Below, one piece after another: positions 25,868 to 34,779 of a stretch of DNA of 46,847 nucleotides. This DNA comes from an uncultured Dokdonia sp. (lineage in GTDB: Bacteria; Bacteroidota; Bacteroidia; Flavobacteriales; Flavobacteriaceae), in contig CAJXSW010000009.1 of assembly GCA_913060645.1 (NCBI GenBank), forward strand, positions 1 through 46,847, written 5' to 3'. A program made the translations under genes and the position numbers. Below the pieces are notes generated by a model. The model ran no database searches and was not told where the DNA came from. It saw nothing but the letters and a program-made list of their open reading frames with translations. The stretch's first letter is position 1. The number at the start of each line of letters is the position of its first letter.

Positions 25868-27226
25868 TTATTTACGTTTATTCCTTTTGTTGTAGTTCTT
25901 ATCTCCCCTAGTCTTAGGTTTCTTATATTTTTGGGCTATTTCTCTTCTATAAGCACCGCCTAAATTGACCTTAGAGTTCTTTTCACTTTTATCATGAAAA
26001 GCTGGCCCCGGAGCATCGTCATCATTTTTATTCCATCGATGCGGATTAAAAATTTCTTTTGCTTCTGGACGCTCCTCTGGAGTAAGTTCCTTAGAAATCG
26101 CGACATCTTCTGGCAATGGTTGAATAGCAACCTTTACTCCCATTAATGCTTCGATTTCTGCTAGATATTCATCCTCTTCTGGAGTACTTAACACAATAGA
26201 AACTCCTTCTTTTTGAGCACGACCTGTACGACCTATTCTGTGCAGGTAATTTTCAGGAAAACGTGGAGTGTTAATGTTGATTACATGTGTAATATCATCT
26301 ATATCAAGACCACGTGCCATTACATCTGTAGCTACCATCATACGTACCTTCCCTTTTGCAAATGCATTGATACTATTGATACGATAGTTTTGCGTTTTAT
26401 TTGAGTGTATAAGATCTACATCACCCGGAAATGCTTCTTCTAATTTTAAATAAAGTCTGTCTGCCATGCGTTTGTCACGCACAAATAACAGCACCTTAGG
26501 ATACTTGTTTGAAAATGCAAGTTCTTCTAACAAGAAGTTCACTTTCGTATAAAAGTTAGGCATTTTATAACCTATCTGAGTGATATTTTCTAGCGGTGTA
26601 CCACTTTTTGCAACCCTAATAAATTGAGGTGTGTTAAAGAAATCTTTTATAAGTGCATCCACATCTTCTGTCATCGTTGCACTAAACATGATATGCTGGC
26701 GACGCTTAGGTAGAATATCAAAAATATTCATGAGCTGCGGTCTAAAACCTAGATCAAGCATCACATCTACCTCATCAATCACCACTTTCTGGATACTCTT
26801 GAGCTGTAACACCCTACTCACCGCAAGGTCATATAACCTTCCTGGAGTAGCTACAATAATATCTTGCCCTTGAGCAATAAGTGTTTTTTGGGTATTAATA
26901 TTTGCTCCTCCATATACACCAGCCACGCGCACATCTATGTATGTGGTAAGCTTTTCTAATTCACTCACCACTTGCAGCACTAATTCTCTTGTAGGGACAA
27001 GGATAAGTACACGCGGATTCTCTTGACGAGAATATGGTAGTGTTCTAAGTATAGGAAGTAAGTACGCGTAGGTTTTACCCGTACCTGTTTGTGCAATCCC
27101 AACCACATCTCCACCAGACATAACTGGAGCGAGTGCATCCACCTGTATAGGAGTAGGTTGAGTGAATCCCATATCGTCTAGGGCATTCCACAAAAATTTA
27201 TCGAGATTGAGGTCTTTAAAAGTCAT
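25868..27226 (-). CDS. DEAD-box-family RNA helicase with DEVD motif II
   Basis: A 452-residue superfamily 2 RNA helicase: FTQPTPIQVDAL (Q motif), AQTGTGKT (Walker A), PTRELVLQ, motif II VIDEVDVMLDLGF, motif III SAT, and motif [11 protein letters not shown]. Motif II reads DEVD instead of DEAD, a conservative change at the third position that should still allow ATP hydrolysis. A basic Lys/Arg/Asn-rich C-terminal tail suits RNA binding. It lies upstream of the metallo-beta-lactamase with an 8-base gap. A weak -7 box (TATTTTCG, 27238-27245) precedes it. Confidence 0.94.
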   Translation of the reverse strand: MTFKDLNLDKFLWNALDDMGFTQPTPIQVDALAPVMSGGDVVGIAQTGTGKTYAYLLPILRTLPYSRQENPRVLILVPTRELVLQVVSELEKLTTYIDVRVAGVYGGANINTQKTLIAQGQDIIVATPGRLYDLAVSRVLQLKSIQKVVIDEVDVMLDLGFRPQLMNIFDILPKRRQHIMFSATMTEDVDALIKDFFNTPQFIRVAKSGTPLENITQIGYKMPNFYTKVNFLLEELAFSNKYPKVLLFVRDKRMADRLYLKLEEAFPGDVDLIHSNKTQNYRINSINAFAKGKVRMMVATDVMARGLDIDDITHVININTPRFPENYLHRIGRTGRAQKEGVSIVLSTPEEDEYLAEIEALMGVKVAIQPLPEDVAISKELTPEERPEAKEIFNPHRWNKNDDDAPGPAFHDKSEKNSKVNLGGAYRREIAQKYKKPKTRGDKNYNKRNKRK

Positions 27227-27419
27227 AGCTATAAACGCGAAAATACCTCTTTTTTAAAGATTGACAGTACTTTAGAGCGTATTATCGCTTAAAAGTACAT
27301 CATTTGTGGGTATTGCCCCTTTTTAGAATTTGGTCACACCACAAATGATTAATAACCTTCTTTGTAAATAGAAATTTAGGACTAGATTAAGCCTTAAAAC
27401 ATGAGGTTACTCCATAAAA

Positions 27420-27447
27420 AAAGCGCTCACAATGAAGTGAGCGCTTT
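27420..27447 (-). terminator. Terminator of the ABC permease operon
   Basis: A perfect 11-bp stem AAAGCGCTCAC / GTGAGCGCTTT with a six-base loop, followed on the minus strand by TTTTTATGG. Palindrome copy 10 lies between it and the permease stop codon. Confidence 0.85.
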
Positions 27448-27457
27448 GATGTATGTA

Positions 27458-27473
27458 CGCTTTCGCGAAAGCG
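27458..27473. repeat. Iterated palindrome copy 10 (perfect)
   Basis: Perfect CGCTTTCGCGAAAGCG, five bases after the stop codon of the ABC permease gene. Confidence 0.95.
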
Positions 27474-27478
27474 AGATC

Positions 27479-28321
27479 TTATAAATCCCTCTTCTTAAGC
27501 AAGGCAAGACTCGCATAAATAAATATAAAAATCCATACAGATACAATAGCAATCTCGTGGAAATACACAGTGTAATCTGAAAGCACATCTGCCTGAATCT
27601 GATTTGCTGCAGACTGTACTACGTTTAATCTTGTAATAGGTTGTTCTATAAGATTACTCATAGACTCTAGTGGTAAAAACTGTGTAACATTACTGCGTAA
27701 GCCTTCTATGTCATACTTCTCTTGAAAGAACAAGCACACTAATTGTACTACACCTTCAAAGAAATACCACATAAGGAGAAATCCTAACGCAAAAGCCGAA
27801 CGCTTTATAAGTATCCCCAAAAAGAGACAAAATGAAAAGAATGCAACTAGCTTGATGAAAAATGCTAGTAAGTATTCCATATCAGAAAAAACGATAGAAG
27901 CCTCTGTAAAATCTGAAAATGCAAAGCCTAAAATAAGACTCATTACTGCTACAAATATGGTAGACACTCCAGAAAACACAACAACTGTAAGGAACTTAGA
28001 GAGTATAAACTCTTTCTTGCTTAATCCATCAATCAGGTTTTGCTTGAGTGTTCTATTACTATATTCATTTGCCGTCATGGATACAATTACCACGGCAAGA
28101 AAGAACTTAAGTATTGCCGCAACATAGGTATTAAAATGCCAGATGTAAGGAAAATTAAATATACCCTGATCTGCCAGACGGAACTCGGCTCCAAAGAGAT
28201 TAAATTTTATAGAGGCAAGCAATGCAATTGCAGAGAGTAAAATGAAATAGCCAATAATGAGTACTCGTGACGTTTTACTGTGCTTGAGTTTATGATATTC
28301 TATGGTAAGTAGTCGTAACAT
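27479..28321 (-). CDS. ABC-2-type transporter permease
   Basis: A 280-residue inner-membrane protein with about six hydrophobic segments (for example VLIIGYFILLSAIALLASI and the C-terminal IAIVSVWIFIFIYASLALL) in the ABC-2 exporter pattern, including the amphipathic N-terminus MLRLLTIEYHKLKHSK. It is encoded 8 bases after its ATPase partner and forms with it a likely homodimeric exporter. Similar pairs handle antimicrobial peptides, lantibiotics or lipids, but nothing in the sequence identifies the substrate. Confidence 0.88.
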   Translation of the reverse strand: MLRLLTIEYHKLKHSKTSRVLIIGYFILLSAIALLASIKFNLFGAEFRLADQGIFNFPYIWHFNTYVAAILKFFLAVVIVSMTANEYSNRTLKQNLIDGLSKKEFILSKFLTVVVFSGVSTIFVAVMSLILGFAFSDFTEASIVFSDMEYLLAFFIKLVAFFSFCLFLGILIKRSAFALGFLLMWYFFEGVVQLVCLFFQEKYDIEGLRSNVTQFLPLESMSNLIEQPITRLNVVQSAANQIQADVLSDYTVYFHEIAIVSVWIFIFIYASLALLKKRDL

Positions 28322-28329
28322 CTGGTTGG

Positions 28330-29223
28330 TTAGTTTTTAGTTAATTCAAGAAATTGCTCTTCAAGGCTTTCCTTACGTTTCACTAGGTGCGTAAGTACAA
28401 TTCCTTGCTGGTGTAGTTGGGTATTTAACGTTTTCGCGTCAAGCGGATTTGTTAAAAATCCCGTGAGTAGATCATCTTTTATACTTACTTCTCCAAAGTC
28501 CGAATGACTCTCTAAATACGTTTTTAACAATGCAAGATTGTCAGAACGTAGCTCAAAAAATCCATGACTAGCATTCATAGCATCTACACGACCAGAATAA
28601 AGCTTTACTCCTTTGCGTAAGATCACAACATGCGAACATACTTTTTCTACCTCGTCTAGTAAGTGAGACGCAAGTAAGATCGTTGTACCATCTGCTGCAA
28701 TATTCTTTATGATCTCTCTTATCTGGTGTATTCCCTGAGGATCTAATCCGTTAGTAGGTTCATCAAGAATTAAAATCTCAGGATCATTGAGTAGTGCAGA
28801 AGCGATAGCAAGTCGTTGTTTCATCCCTAGCGAATAGGTACTGAACTTGCTATGCATGCGATCGAGTAAACCTACGATAGTTAGTTTCTCTTGTATTTTG
28901 TCTTGAGGCACCCCTTTAATTTTACAAACGAGCGCAAGATTTTGAGCCGCTGTCATGTATGGGTAAAAATTAGGACGCTCTATAATTGCTCCTACTTTCT
29001 TTAAGGCATTATGTGTAGTATCTGACCCGTCAAACCAGTGAAAGGTTCCTGCCGTGGGATTTACCACATTAAGCACCATTCCTAAGGTCGTAGATTTACC
29101 ACTTCCGTTAGGTCCTAGAATTCCGTACACGTTTCCTTTTTCTATCGTAAACGAGAGATCATTTACCGCCTTCACATGGCCGTAATGCTTCGTGAGATTG
29201 TTAATTGTTAAAATAGTTTCCAA
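28330..29223 (-). CDS. ABC transporter ATP-binding protein
   Basis: A 297-residue cytoplasmic ATPase. Walker A is GPNGSGKST, the ABC signature is YSLGMKQRLAIA, Walker B with catalytic Glu is ILILDEPTNGLDP, and the H-loop is LLASHLLDEV. The extra C-terminal 80 residues match drug/peptide-export type (CcmA/YxlF-like) subunits. First gene of a two-gene operon with the permease downstream. It is divergent from the kinase-like gene at 29320. Confidence 0.95.
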   Translation of the reverse strand: METILTINNLTKHYGHVKAVNDLSFTIEKGNVYGILGPNGSGKSTTLGMVLNVVNPTAGTFHWFDGSDTTHNALKKVGAIIERPNFYPYMTAAQNLALVCKIKGVPQDKIQEKLTIVGLLDRMHSKFSTYSLGMKQRLAIASALLNDPEILILDEPTNGLDPQGIHQIREIIKNIAADGTTILLASHLLDEVEKVCSHVVILRKGVKLYSGRVDAMNASHGFFELRSDNLALLKTYLESHSDFGEVSIKDDLLTGFLTNPLDAKTLNTQLHQQGIVLTHLVKRKESLEEQFLELTKN

Positions 29224-29319
29224 TATCCTGGTTGTTTTTTGATTGCTAGTGTTTACAAGACGTCTGTCTAGACTATTTGTTACAAGCCTTTAGTATCTTT
29301 ACTCAAAAGCTTACACCCC

Positions 29320-30390
29320 ATGGAGAAAAAGTTAATGTCAAAGAAGAAACCTTCCTTCCCCGTAAACGAGAAGCTTCTCGCTTATCTAGAAAATTACGGA
29401 AGGACTACTAAGGTTTCTATTTCTTACGAAGACTTATTGCGCTTTACTGGTGGTATCACGGTGTATGACAAGGAGGATAATGACACGCTCTGGATACGCG
29501 TGTACTACCCGGAGTTTGAACAAAACGAAATTGAATACAATCTTAAAAGTATATACACCCAACTTCACTCTGATGGTAATGAAAATATCTTTGACTATTT
29601 AAAAATAGCCGGTATAGACTATTGCACTTTTGGAAACTCTAAGCCCTTCCGCATCAAGGTATTAAATGTATATAATAACAACTATGTATATTTTTATGTA
29701 AAACAGGCAGACGCCAGCAGAATTTACGGTCTAGAACTAGAGCACATTCTTTCTCCTAATAGAATTAACTTCCTTGTTTTTGGCAATACGCTTATAGAAG
29801 AACATATTGCTGGGATTCCTGGTGATGAATTTATCAAAGAGCACCTTAACGAATGTGACGACCTAGGGCTTGCTCAAATAGCAAAGGAGTTTGTGAAGTT
29901 TAATGAACGCTGTATGATCACACTTCTAGGCGATATGAGAGCATATAACTTTGTAATTATACCTACGCATGATTTTGACTTAGTACGTTATAAGATTCGT
30001 GCTATAGATTTTGATCAACAGTGTTATGAAGGAAACTTCAAGGTATATCAACCAGCAATTTTTAAAGAAAATATAAAACTTGTTAGACTTGTTGCAAAAC
30101 GCTTAGATAATAGATCTATAGAGCAATATCGTAATGAAGAAAGAGCATTACTTGCAAAACGAATCATAAATGGCAAAAAGCGACTTACACGCTTACTAAG
30201 GGTAATGGCTACCGATAATATTTCACCTAGAAAACATGTAAAGGAACTGAGAGCAGATATTTATGGTTTTACAAACGATATGAAATTTAGACGTGCTGCA
30301 AATATGGGAGCTGTGTTAAGAGCAGCTTTAGAGTTTGTAAAACGTAATTATGAAGACATCAGTTTAAAAAGAATCATTAAAGACTTATAA
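29320..30390 (+). CDS. Unrecognised protein with APH/kinase-like motifs
   Basis: A 356-residue cytoplasmic protein; I do not recognise the family by name. In its middle, GDMRAYN (residues 204-210) fits the D-x4-N catalytic loop of aminoglycoside-phosphotransferase/choline-kinase enzymes. AIDFDQQ (228-234) sits where their Mg-binding Asp would be, and IAGIPGDEF (163-171) resembles their inter-lobe IPG segment. The helical, basic C-terminus (from about 245) has no known match. A kinase-like fold is inferred; no glycine-rich loop is obvious. A near-consensus -7 box (TATCTTTA, 29294-29301) precedes the ATG at 29320. It stands alone with its own terminator. Confidence 0.8.
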   Translation: MEKKLMSKKKPSFPVNEKLLAYLENYGRTTKVSISYEDLLRFTGGITVYDKEDNDTLWIRVYYPEFEQNEIEYNLKSIYTQLHSDGNENIFDYLKIAGIDYCTFGNSKPFRIKVLNVYNNNYVYFYVKQADASRIYGLELEHILSPNRINFLVFGNTLIEEHIAGIPGDEFIKEHLNECDDLGLAQIAKEFVKFNERCMITLLGDMRAYNFVIIPTHDFDLVRYKIRAIDFDQQCYEGNFKVYQPAIFKENIKLVRLVAKRLDNRSIEQYRNEERALLAKRIINGKKRLTRLLRVMATDNISPRKHVKELRADIYGFTNDMKFRRAANMGAVLRAALEFVKRNYEDISLKRIIKDL

Positions 30391-30411
30391 GGTCTCCACA
30401 ATTAGGGGCAT

Positions 30412-30449
30412 AAAAAAAGGCGTAGCACTGTGTGCTACGCCTTTTTTTT
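30412..30449. terminator. Bidirectional terminator
   Basis: A 10-bp GC-rich stem GGCGTAGCAC / GTGCTACGCC with a TGT loop, flanked by A and T runs. It serves the kinase-like gene (+) and the nucleoid-associated protein gene (-). Confidence 0.92.
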
Positions 30450-30469
30450 TATATGAGAAGTAGTTACTA

Positions 30470-31525
30470 CTATTTCTGTTCTTTATTAAAGTACACTAGG
30501 TAATAGTACATCTGTTTTTCTTCATCCCATCCTTTTTCAACAAACTTCTCTGCACTTTCTCCATTGATAAAATCTAGCTTTATCTGGATATTCGTATCAA
30601 GATTAATAACACTCTTAATCTTCTTGCGCTGTGCTGTTACCGCTTTGTTGCTTATAGAAAAATCGGTAAGATCCTCTATTTTATATTTTGGAGATTGCTC
30701 TGCTTTGTAATTACGAAACTCCGGTATTAAATCTGGATTTTCGATCACCTCATTCATAAAAGCAGACTCGTCAAAGGTATCGTTCTTTGCAAAGTGATTT
30801 ACCGCACGGTTCATAAAAAGAACTTCCTCCTTCTTATCCTCCGCAGGTAATACAACGTCTTTTGCAAAGTCTTGACAGAATTTCAAATACTTTTTAGTGT
30901 AAAAAGTCTCATCTTCAAAAATCTCTACGCCTAAGAAATTCTCTAGCCAGTACTTCGTATCATAGCGGTTAGAATCTACAGAAAGTACTTTATACCCCTC
31001 ATCTTCTTTATGATTAAAAATCAAACACCCTTTATCAAGTTTATTAAGATTAATCCCTTGTTCAAGAATCATCTGTAGATTTGTCCCGCTTTCGCGAAAC
31101 TGTAAGAAATCCTGTTTAAGTTCGCTCTTAAAGATTCCTATCGCGTCTGTTTTAATATTATCAATCTGCACACCATCTAAGTGTACGATGTATAACTCTC
31201 CTGGCTTGATATGTGGGTGATCACTTTGTGCATATAAATGCTTTGCGATATCTTCAGAAAGTAAGTGTGTACCACTTGGGTTATCAAAGATTTTCTTTGC
31301 TAGACTAAAGAGCGTGTTAAACTCTATATCTTGCTCATGGAAGAATTTATAATAATTCTCCTCTTTCTCACGAAAAGGCTTAAAGAAAAACTCCTTAATA
31401 AGTGGTGTAAGTTCGTCACTTAATGGATATGGATCTTGAGATACAAAAAGCCCTTCTGCTTTACCTTTATTTCCAATACGGTGAATGGAAAGTGATTCTA
31501 TCTGGGCGCTGTATAAGTTTATCAT
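30470..31525 (-). CDS. Nucleoid-associated protein, NdpA/YejK (NA37) family
   Basis: A 351-residue protein fitting the 37-kDa nucleoid-associated family: it starts with the INLYSAQIESLSIHRIGNK segment, has GELYIVHLDGVQID and IGIFKSE in the middle, and FAKDVVLP followed by FMNRAVNHFAKN later. The E. coli relative YejK binds the nucleoid; function in Bacteroidetes is poorly defined. It follows the pRiA4b-like gene in the same direction after a spacer with a 9-bp hairpin. Palindrome copy 11 is inside the gene and encodes FRES. Confidence 0.85.
   Translation of the reverse strand: MINLYSAQIESLSIHRIGNKGKAEGLFVSQDPYPLSDELTPLIKEFFFKPFREKEENYYKFFHEQDIEFNTLFSLAKKIFDNPSGTHLLSEDIAKHLYAQSDHPHIKPGELYIVHLDGVQIDNIKTDAIGIFKSELKQDFLQFRESGTNLQMILEQGINLNKLDKGCLIFNHKEDEGYKVLSVDSNRYDTKYWLENFLGVEIFEDETFYTKKYLKFCQDFAKDVVLPAEDKKEEVLFMNRAVNHFAKNDTFDESAFMNEVIENPDLIPEFRNYKAEQSPKYKIEDLTDFSISNKAVTAQRKKIKSVINLDTNIQIKLDFINGESAEKFVEKGWDEEKQMYYYLVYFNKEQK
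31087..31102. repeat. Iterated palindrome copy 11 (intragenic)
   Basis: CGCTTTCGCGAAACTG inside the nucleoid-associated protein gene, read in the third possible frame as FRES. Confidence 0.9.
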
Positions 31526-31548
31526 TTGTAGGTATAGGTTGTTAATTA

Positions 31549-31570
31549 TGAGCTTGCAATAGCAGGCTCA
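31549..31570 (-). other. Spacer hairpin
   Basis: A 9-bp stem TGAGCTTGC / GCAGGCTCA (one wobble pair) with a four-base loop between the pRiA4b-like and NdpA-like genes. There is no T tract, so it is probably a processing or stability hairpin rather than a terminator. Confidence 0.45.
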
Positions 31571-31596
31571 AGGTACTACGTAAAATTTAAAGCAAA

Positions 31597-32118
31597 CTAG
31601 TTCCAGTTTTCATCAAAACTAAGATCGTCAAAATCGTCGATGTTATAGTCGTCATTAAACTCATCTTCATCGTCGTCCTCTGCTCCTAGCTCCTGATCTT
31701 CCATTTCAAAATCTGGTGCTTGATCAGGTACTTGGCCTTGTACAAACATCAAGTTAGGATATGTTACTCCATCTTCTGGTTCTGTAATTTCGGCTAGTTC
31801 TACTAGAAAACGCCACATATTTAAAAAGTCATACACATAGATAAGACGCGTCTGGTGTTCCCCTAAAAGACCATCCAGCGAAGTCTCATTCATAATACGT
31901 AGCTGGCTCTCACCTTCTCCCATATCAAATTGTGCAAACTCCTCTCCTTGCATCCAGGTTTCATCACTTAAATAAAAAGCAGCCACTTCTGCCCCATCAA
32001 ATCCAAAAGACTGATTTATAGCATTATGTAAATCCTCAAGGGTATCTGTTGCTTCAATTTCAAGATCGCGAAAAACGTCTTCTTCTGTGTCTAGAATTGC
32101 TCTAAAACGGTAAATCAT
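31597..32118 (-). CDS. pRiA4b ORF-3-like protein
   Basis: A 173-residue protein whose first 120 residues match the plasmid pRiA4b ORF-3 family (MIYRFRAILDTEEDVFRDLEI, HNAINQSFGFDG, FLNMWRFLVEL). Its C-terminus is an extremely acidic tail (Asp/Glu-rich from about residue 130). The family is widespread on chromosomes and plasmids without a firm function. The start at 32116-32118 is chosen because the domain begins there; an upstream start would nearly abut the ctaA stop. It follows ctaA by 42 bases and probably shares its transcript. Confidence 0.82.
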   Translation of the reverse strand: MIYRFRAILDTEEDVFRDLEIEATDTLEDLHNAINQSFGFDGAEVAAFYLSDETWMQGEEFAQFDMGEGESQLRIMNETSLDGLLGEHQTRLIYVYDFLNMWRFLVELAEITEPEDGVTYPNLMFVQGQVPDQAPDFEMEDQELGAEDDDEDEFNDDYNIDDFDDLSFDENWN

Positions 32119-32160
32119 TGTAAAAATTTTAAGATGGTAAAGATAATTGGTTTTAAACAA

Positions 32161-33213
32161 CTACGCGGGAGAGAGGGCTTCCCTTTTTGGGAAACTTTCT
32201 AACAATACGTAGAATTGTGCGCCAAACAATAATGAAGACACTACAAGGTGTAAAGGTTGCGTACCAAATGGAAAATCTATGTAGTACATAGCGATCCCAG
32301 TTACTACCTCCAGCCCTATAAAAATAAGCACCCAGTTAAGTAACTTGGTATGACCTAAAAATAAGCTTCTATTACGCCAGAAAATATAAAGATTCAATAG
32401 CGTTACAAGTATTGAAAAAGATCTGTGCACATAAAACCATATGGTTGCAGGATTCAGCCATAAGTTTTTAGCCTCATAGCCTACTTGAGCAACACGCTCG
32501 TCTACATATTGACGCACTTGCGTTCCTAGCGCTATCTGCACAAGCGTGAGTATGCTAGCTATTACGATTAAGTTTCTAAAACGTGGGTCATAAATACGCT
32601 TTCGCGAAAGCGTACCCTGTACACCTTCCTTTATCTGAGATTTCCACCATAAGAATAGTAATAAGGCTACAATAAATAACGCAGCTATCATATGAATGGT
32701 AATCTTCACAGGAAGTAAATTTGAATCTACCACTTGCTTCCCTAGCCATGCTTGAAAAAGCATGAGAGGCAACACCATAAATGTGGCAAATATGAGCCAT
32801 TTATTACCTTTCCAATACCAGAAAGCAAGGATAACCATGAGTAACATTGGGATTCCTGCAAGTGCAGTTACAAGCCTGTTTATATACTCTATCCACGTAT
32901 GCCACACATTAAAACTAGCATAATCATGCTTCTCATACGTCTCCCAGTTTGCTTCGTTATAAGAATCTCCAGAAGTAAAATCTGTAGGAGCAATACGCAA
33001 TGATTCCTCCAGTATGATTACTTGTCCATCTTCATACAGATGGTTAGGCACCCATCGCAGCTCACTCTCCTCTGTAGGTGGTACCAGATACCCAAAACAC
33101 TGCGGCCAGTCTGGACATCCCATACCACTTCCCGTCATACGTACCACCGCTCCTGCAATGATAATTAAGTATAGAAATATAATGGATATTTTAAGAAGGC
33201 GTCTGTACCACAT
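32161..33213 (-). CDS. ctaA: Haem A synthase (CtaA/COX15 family)
   Basis: A 350-residue inner-membrane enzyme with about eight membrane segments, oxidising haem O to haem A for cytochrome oxidase. The signature VVRMTGSGMGCPDWPQCFG near the N-terminus, with its Cys pair, is characteristic. Conserved His residues occur in the HTWIEYINR and FYVHRSFS segments. The length is that of COX15-type enzymes. A consensus -7 box (TATTTTTG, 33236-33243) precedes the gene. A perfect palindrome copy in a cytoplasmic loop encodes LSRKR. Confidence 0.94.
   Translation of the reverse strand: MWYRRLLKISIIFLYLIIIAGAVVRMTGSGMGCPDWPQCFGYLVPPTEESELRWVPNHLYEDGQVIILEESLRIAPTDFTSGDSYNEANWETYEKHDYASFNVWHTWIEYINRLVTALAGIPMLLMVILAFWYWKGNKWLIFATFMVLPLMLFQAWLGKQVVDSNLLPVKITIHMIAALFIVALLLFLWWKSQIKEGVQGTLSRKRIYDPRFRNLIVIASILTLVQIALGTQVRQYVDERVAQVGYEAKNLWLNPATIWFYVHRSFSILVTLLNLYIFWRNRSLFLGHTKLLNWVLIFIGLEVVTGIAMYYIDFPFGTQPLHLVVSSLLFGAQFYVLLESFPKREALSPA
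32597..32612. repeat. Iterated palindrome copy 12 (perfect, intragenic)
   Basis: Perfect CGCTTTCGCGAAAGCG (18-bp palindrome with flanks, 32596-32613) inside ctaA, read as LSRKR. Confidence 0.95.
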
Positions 33214-33235
33214 AAGTGTTCATTTTTAAGAGGTG

Positions 33236-33243
33236 CAAAAATA
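33236..33243 (-). promoter_or_regulatory. Predicted -7 box of ctaA
   Basis: TATTTTTG on the minus strand, 22 bases upstream of the ATG. No well-spaced -33 TTG is seen. Confidence 0.5.
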
Positions 33244-33360
33244 CAAAACGACCTTATTTTAAATCTCGTTTGGTGTTCAAAATACTTGAAAATTGGGACT
33301 GCTTTTAAAATTCATTTTCTAGTCTTAATTACACTTTAACTAAAAGCTTTTGTCTCTACC

Positions 33361-33380
33361 AGAACTGTCTGTTCAGTTCT
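33361..33380 (+). terminator. Orphan hairpin with short T run
   Basis: Stem AGAACTG / CAGTTCT with a six-base loop, then TTTT on the plus strand. No plus-strand gene ends here, so it may end an unseen small transcript or be fortuitous. Confidence 0.3.
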
Positions 33381-33513
33381 TTTAAACCCTATACAACAAC
33401 GAACTAGGTAGTTAATCGTGAGTAATTATGATTATATCGAAAAATCTCACATTTGAATTACTGACTTACAGTCAATTACTATTTTTACGACTGGTTAACC
33501 CAAATCTATTGCT

Positions 33514-34698
33514 ATGAAATTCATTACAACAGTCCTCTTTGTTGCATCATTACTTTGTTCGATACAGTCATTTGGCCAAGTAGGAATAAATACTACGTCA
33601 CCTGCTAGTACTCTTGACATTACAGCTAGTAACGAAGCCCTGCCTAGTAATACAGATGGAATCTTAATTCCGAGAGTACAAGCTTTTCCTGTTGTTGACC
33701 CTACAGCAGATCAAGATGGTATTTTAGTCTTTTTAAATACTACAGACGGTTCTGATAATCGTGGCTTTTATTACTGGGATCACTCGCAAACGAGATGGGT
33801 AGGTTTTGCAGATGAATGGAGAGATGGTATAAACGCATCTGGAGATGAATTAATTTTTGCTTCTCAAGCTAGTACTACAGGCACACAAATCGTGATTACA
33901 GATGATGGTCGTATAGGTTTTGGGACAGAGGACCCAATAGAGCGTTTTGAGTTTAGAGGCCCTGGAGATAATGATTTTCAAATTACAAGTGCAAATTCAA
34001 ATCCGCCTAACGTAATTGTTTATAACTCAGGAGGTACACTAGATGTACCAACGGCATTACCTATAGATCAAGAAGTAGGTTCATTCATAGCAAAAACTCA
34101 CGATAACAATGCTGTACAAGAAATAGGTGGTTTGAGATTTTACATGGACGATACAGGATCCCCTGGAAGTGTACCTACTCGTTTTGAATTAGATTTAGCA
34201 TCAGAAACCAACACATCAAGAGAAAAACGTCTTATTGTAAAAAGCACGGGGAATACTGGACTTTCAGAAATAAACCCTACTGCAACCTTACACATAAGAC
34301 CAGGAACAGCAGTTGCACAATCTGCACCTATAAAACTAAGTCAAGGAACTATCATGACTACACCAGAAGCAGGTGCACTAGAGTATAATGGAACAAGCGT
34401 GTACTTTACTGATAATACAGATACTCGTGATGAAGTTGTATTAGGAAGTCGCAGTTCTTCCATAACGATATCTACCACTGTAGCCCTACGAAACACTTTT
34501 GATTCGGCAAATATTACGGTTGCAGGTGCCAGAGTAGGAATGGCTTGCAATTGCGCACCTCAAACACTACCTCCTGCAGGATTAATGTGGAGTTGCGTTA
34601 TCACTGCAGCAAATACTGCTAGAGTACGAGTAGCAAATATTACTAATGCTGCCATTGCTACAGGTAGTTTAGTTTTTAGAGTAAAGGCTATTAAATAA
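33514..34698 (+). CDS. Secreted VGINT-type repeat/fibre-like protein
   Basis: A 394-residue protein with a signal peptide (MKFITTVLFVASLLCSIQS) followed by QVGINTTSPASTLDI, a start typical of secreted flavobacterial surface proteins. Short beta motifs follow (RIGFGTEDPIERFEFRG; later NPTATLHIRPGT and GALEYNGTSVYFTD), reminiscent of phage tail-fibre and head-domain stalks. The last 90 residues (from about residue 305) form a different, Thr/Ala-rich domain with two nearby Cys (CNC). No type IX sorting domain is visible. It is probably exported to the cell surface; ligand or partner unknown. It is a single gene with a strong terminator. Confidence 0.82.
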   Translation: MKFITTVLFVASLLCSIQSFGQVGINTTSPASTLDITASNEALPSNTDGILIPRVQAFPVVDPTADQDGILVFLNTTDGSDNRGFYYWDHSQTRWVGFADEWRDGINASGDELIFASQASTTGTQIVITDDGRIGFGTEDPIERFEFRGPGDNDFQITSANSNPPNVIVYNSGGTLDVPTALPIDQEVGSFIAKTHDNNAVQEIGGLRFYMDDTGSPGSVPTRFELDLASETNTSREKRLIVKSTGNTGLSEINPTATLHIRPGTAVAQSAPIKLSQGTIMTTPEAGALEYNGTSVYFTDNTDTRDEVVLGSRSSSITISTTVALRNTFDSANITVAGARVGMACNCAPQTLPPAGLMWSCVITAANTARVRVANITNAAIATGSLVFRVKAIK

Positions 34699-34740
34699 TA
34701 AGATATATTAACTGAAGCTATATAAAGGCTTAAGACGATT

Positions 34741-34779
34741 AAAAAAGAGCTAAACACAATGTGTTTAGCTCTTTTTTTT
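34741..34779 (+). terminator. Terminator of the VGINT gene
   Basis: Stem AAAAAAGAGCTAAACAC / GTGTTTAGCTCTTTTTT with an AAT loop and a T run on the plus strand, 42 bases after the stop codon. Confidence 0.92.

Larger units (their letters stand above)
33214..33513. other. Divergent intergenic region
   Basis: A 300-base AT-rich gap between ctaA (-) and the VGINT protein gene (+). It holds the ctaA -7 box and a small hairpin at 33361-33380; I see nothing else. Confidence 0.5.

Noticed and set aside
33361-33380. Hairpin as end of a small RNA gene
   Set aside because: Only a 7-bp stem and four T residues with no promoter-like sequence found for a plus-strand transcript; kept only as a low-confidence hairpin.
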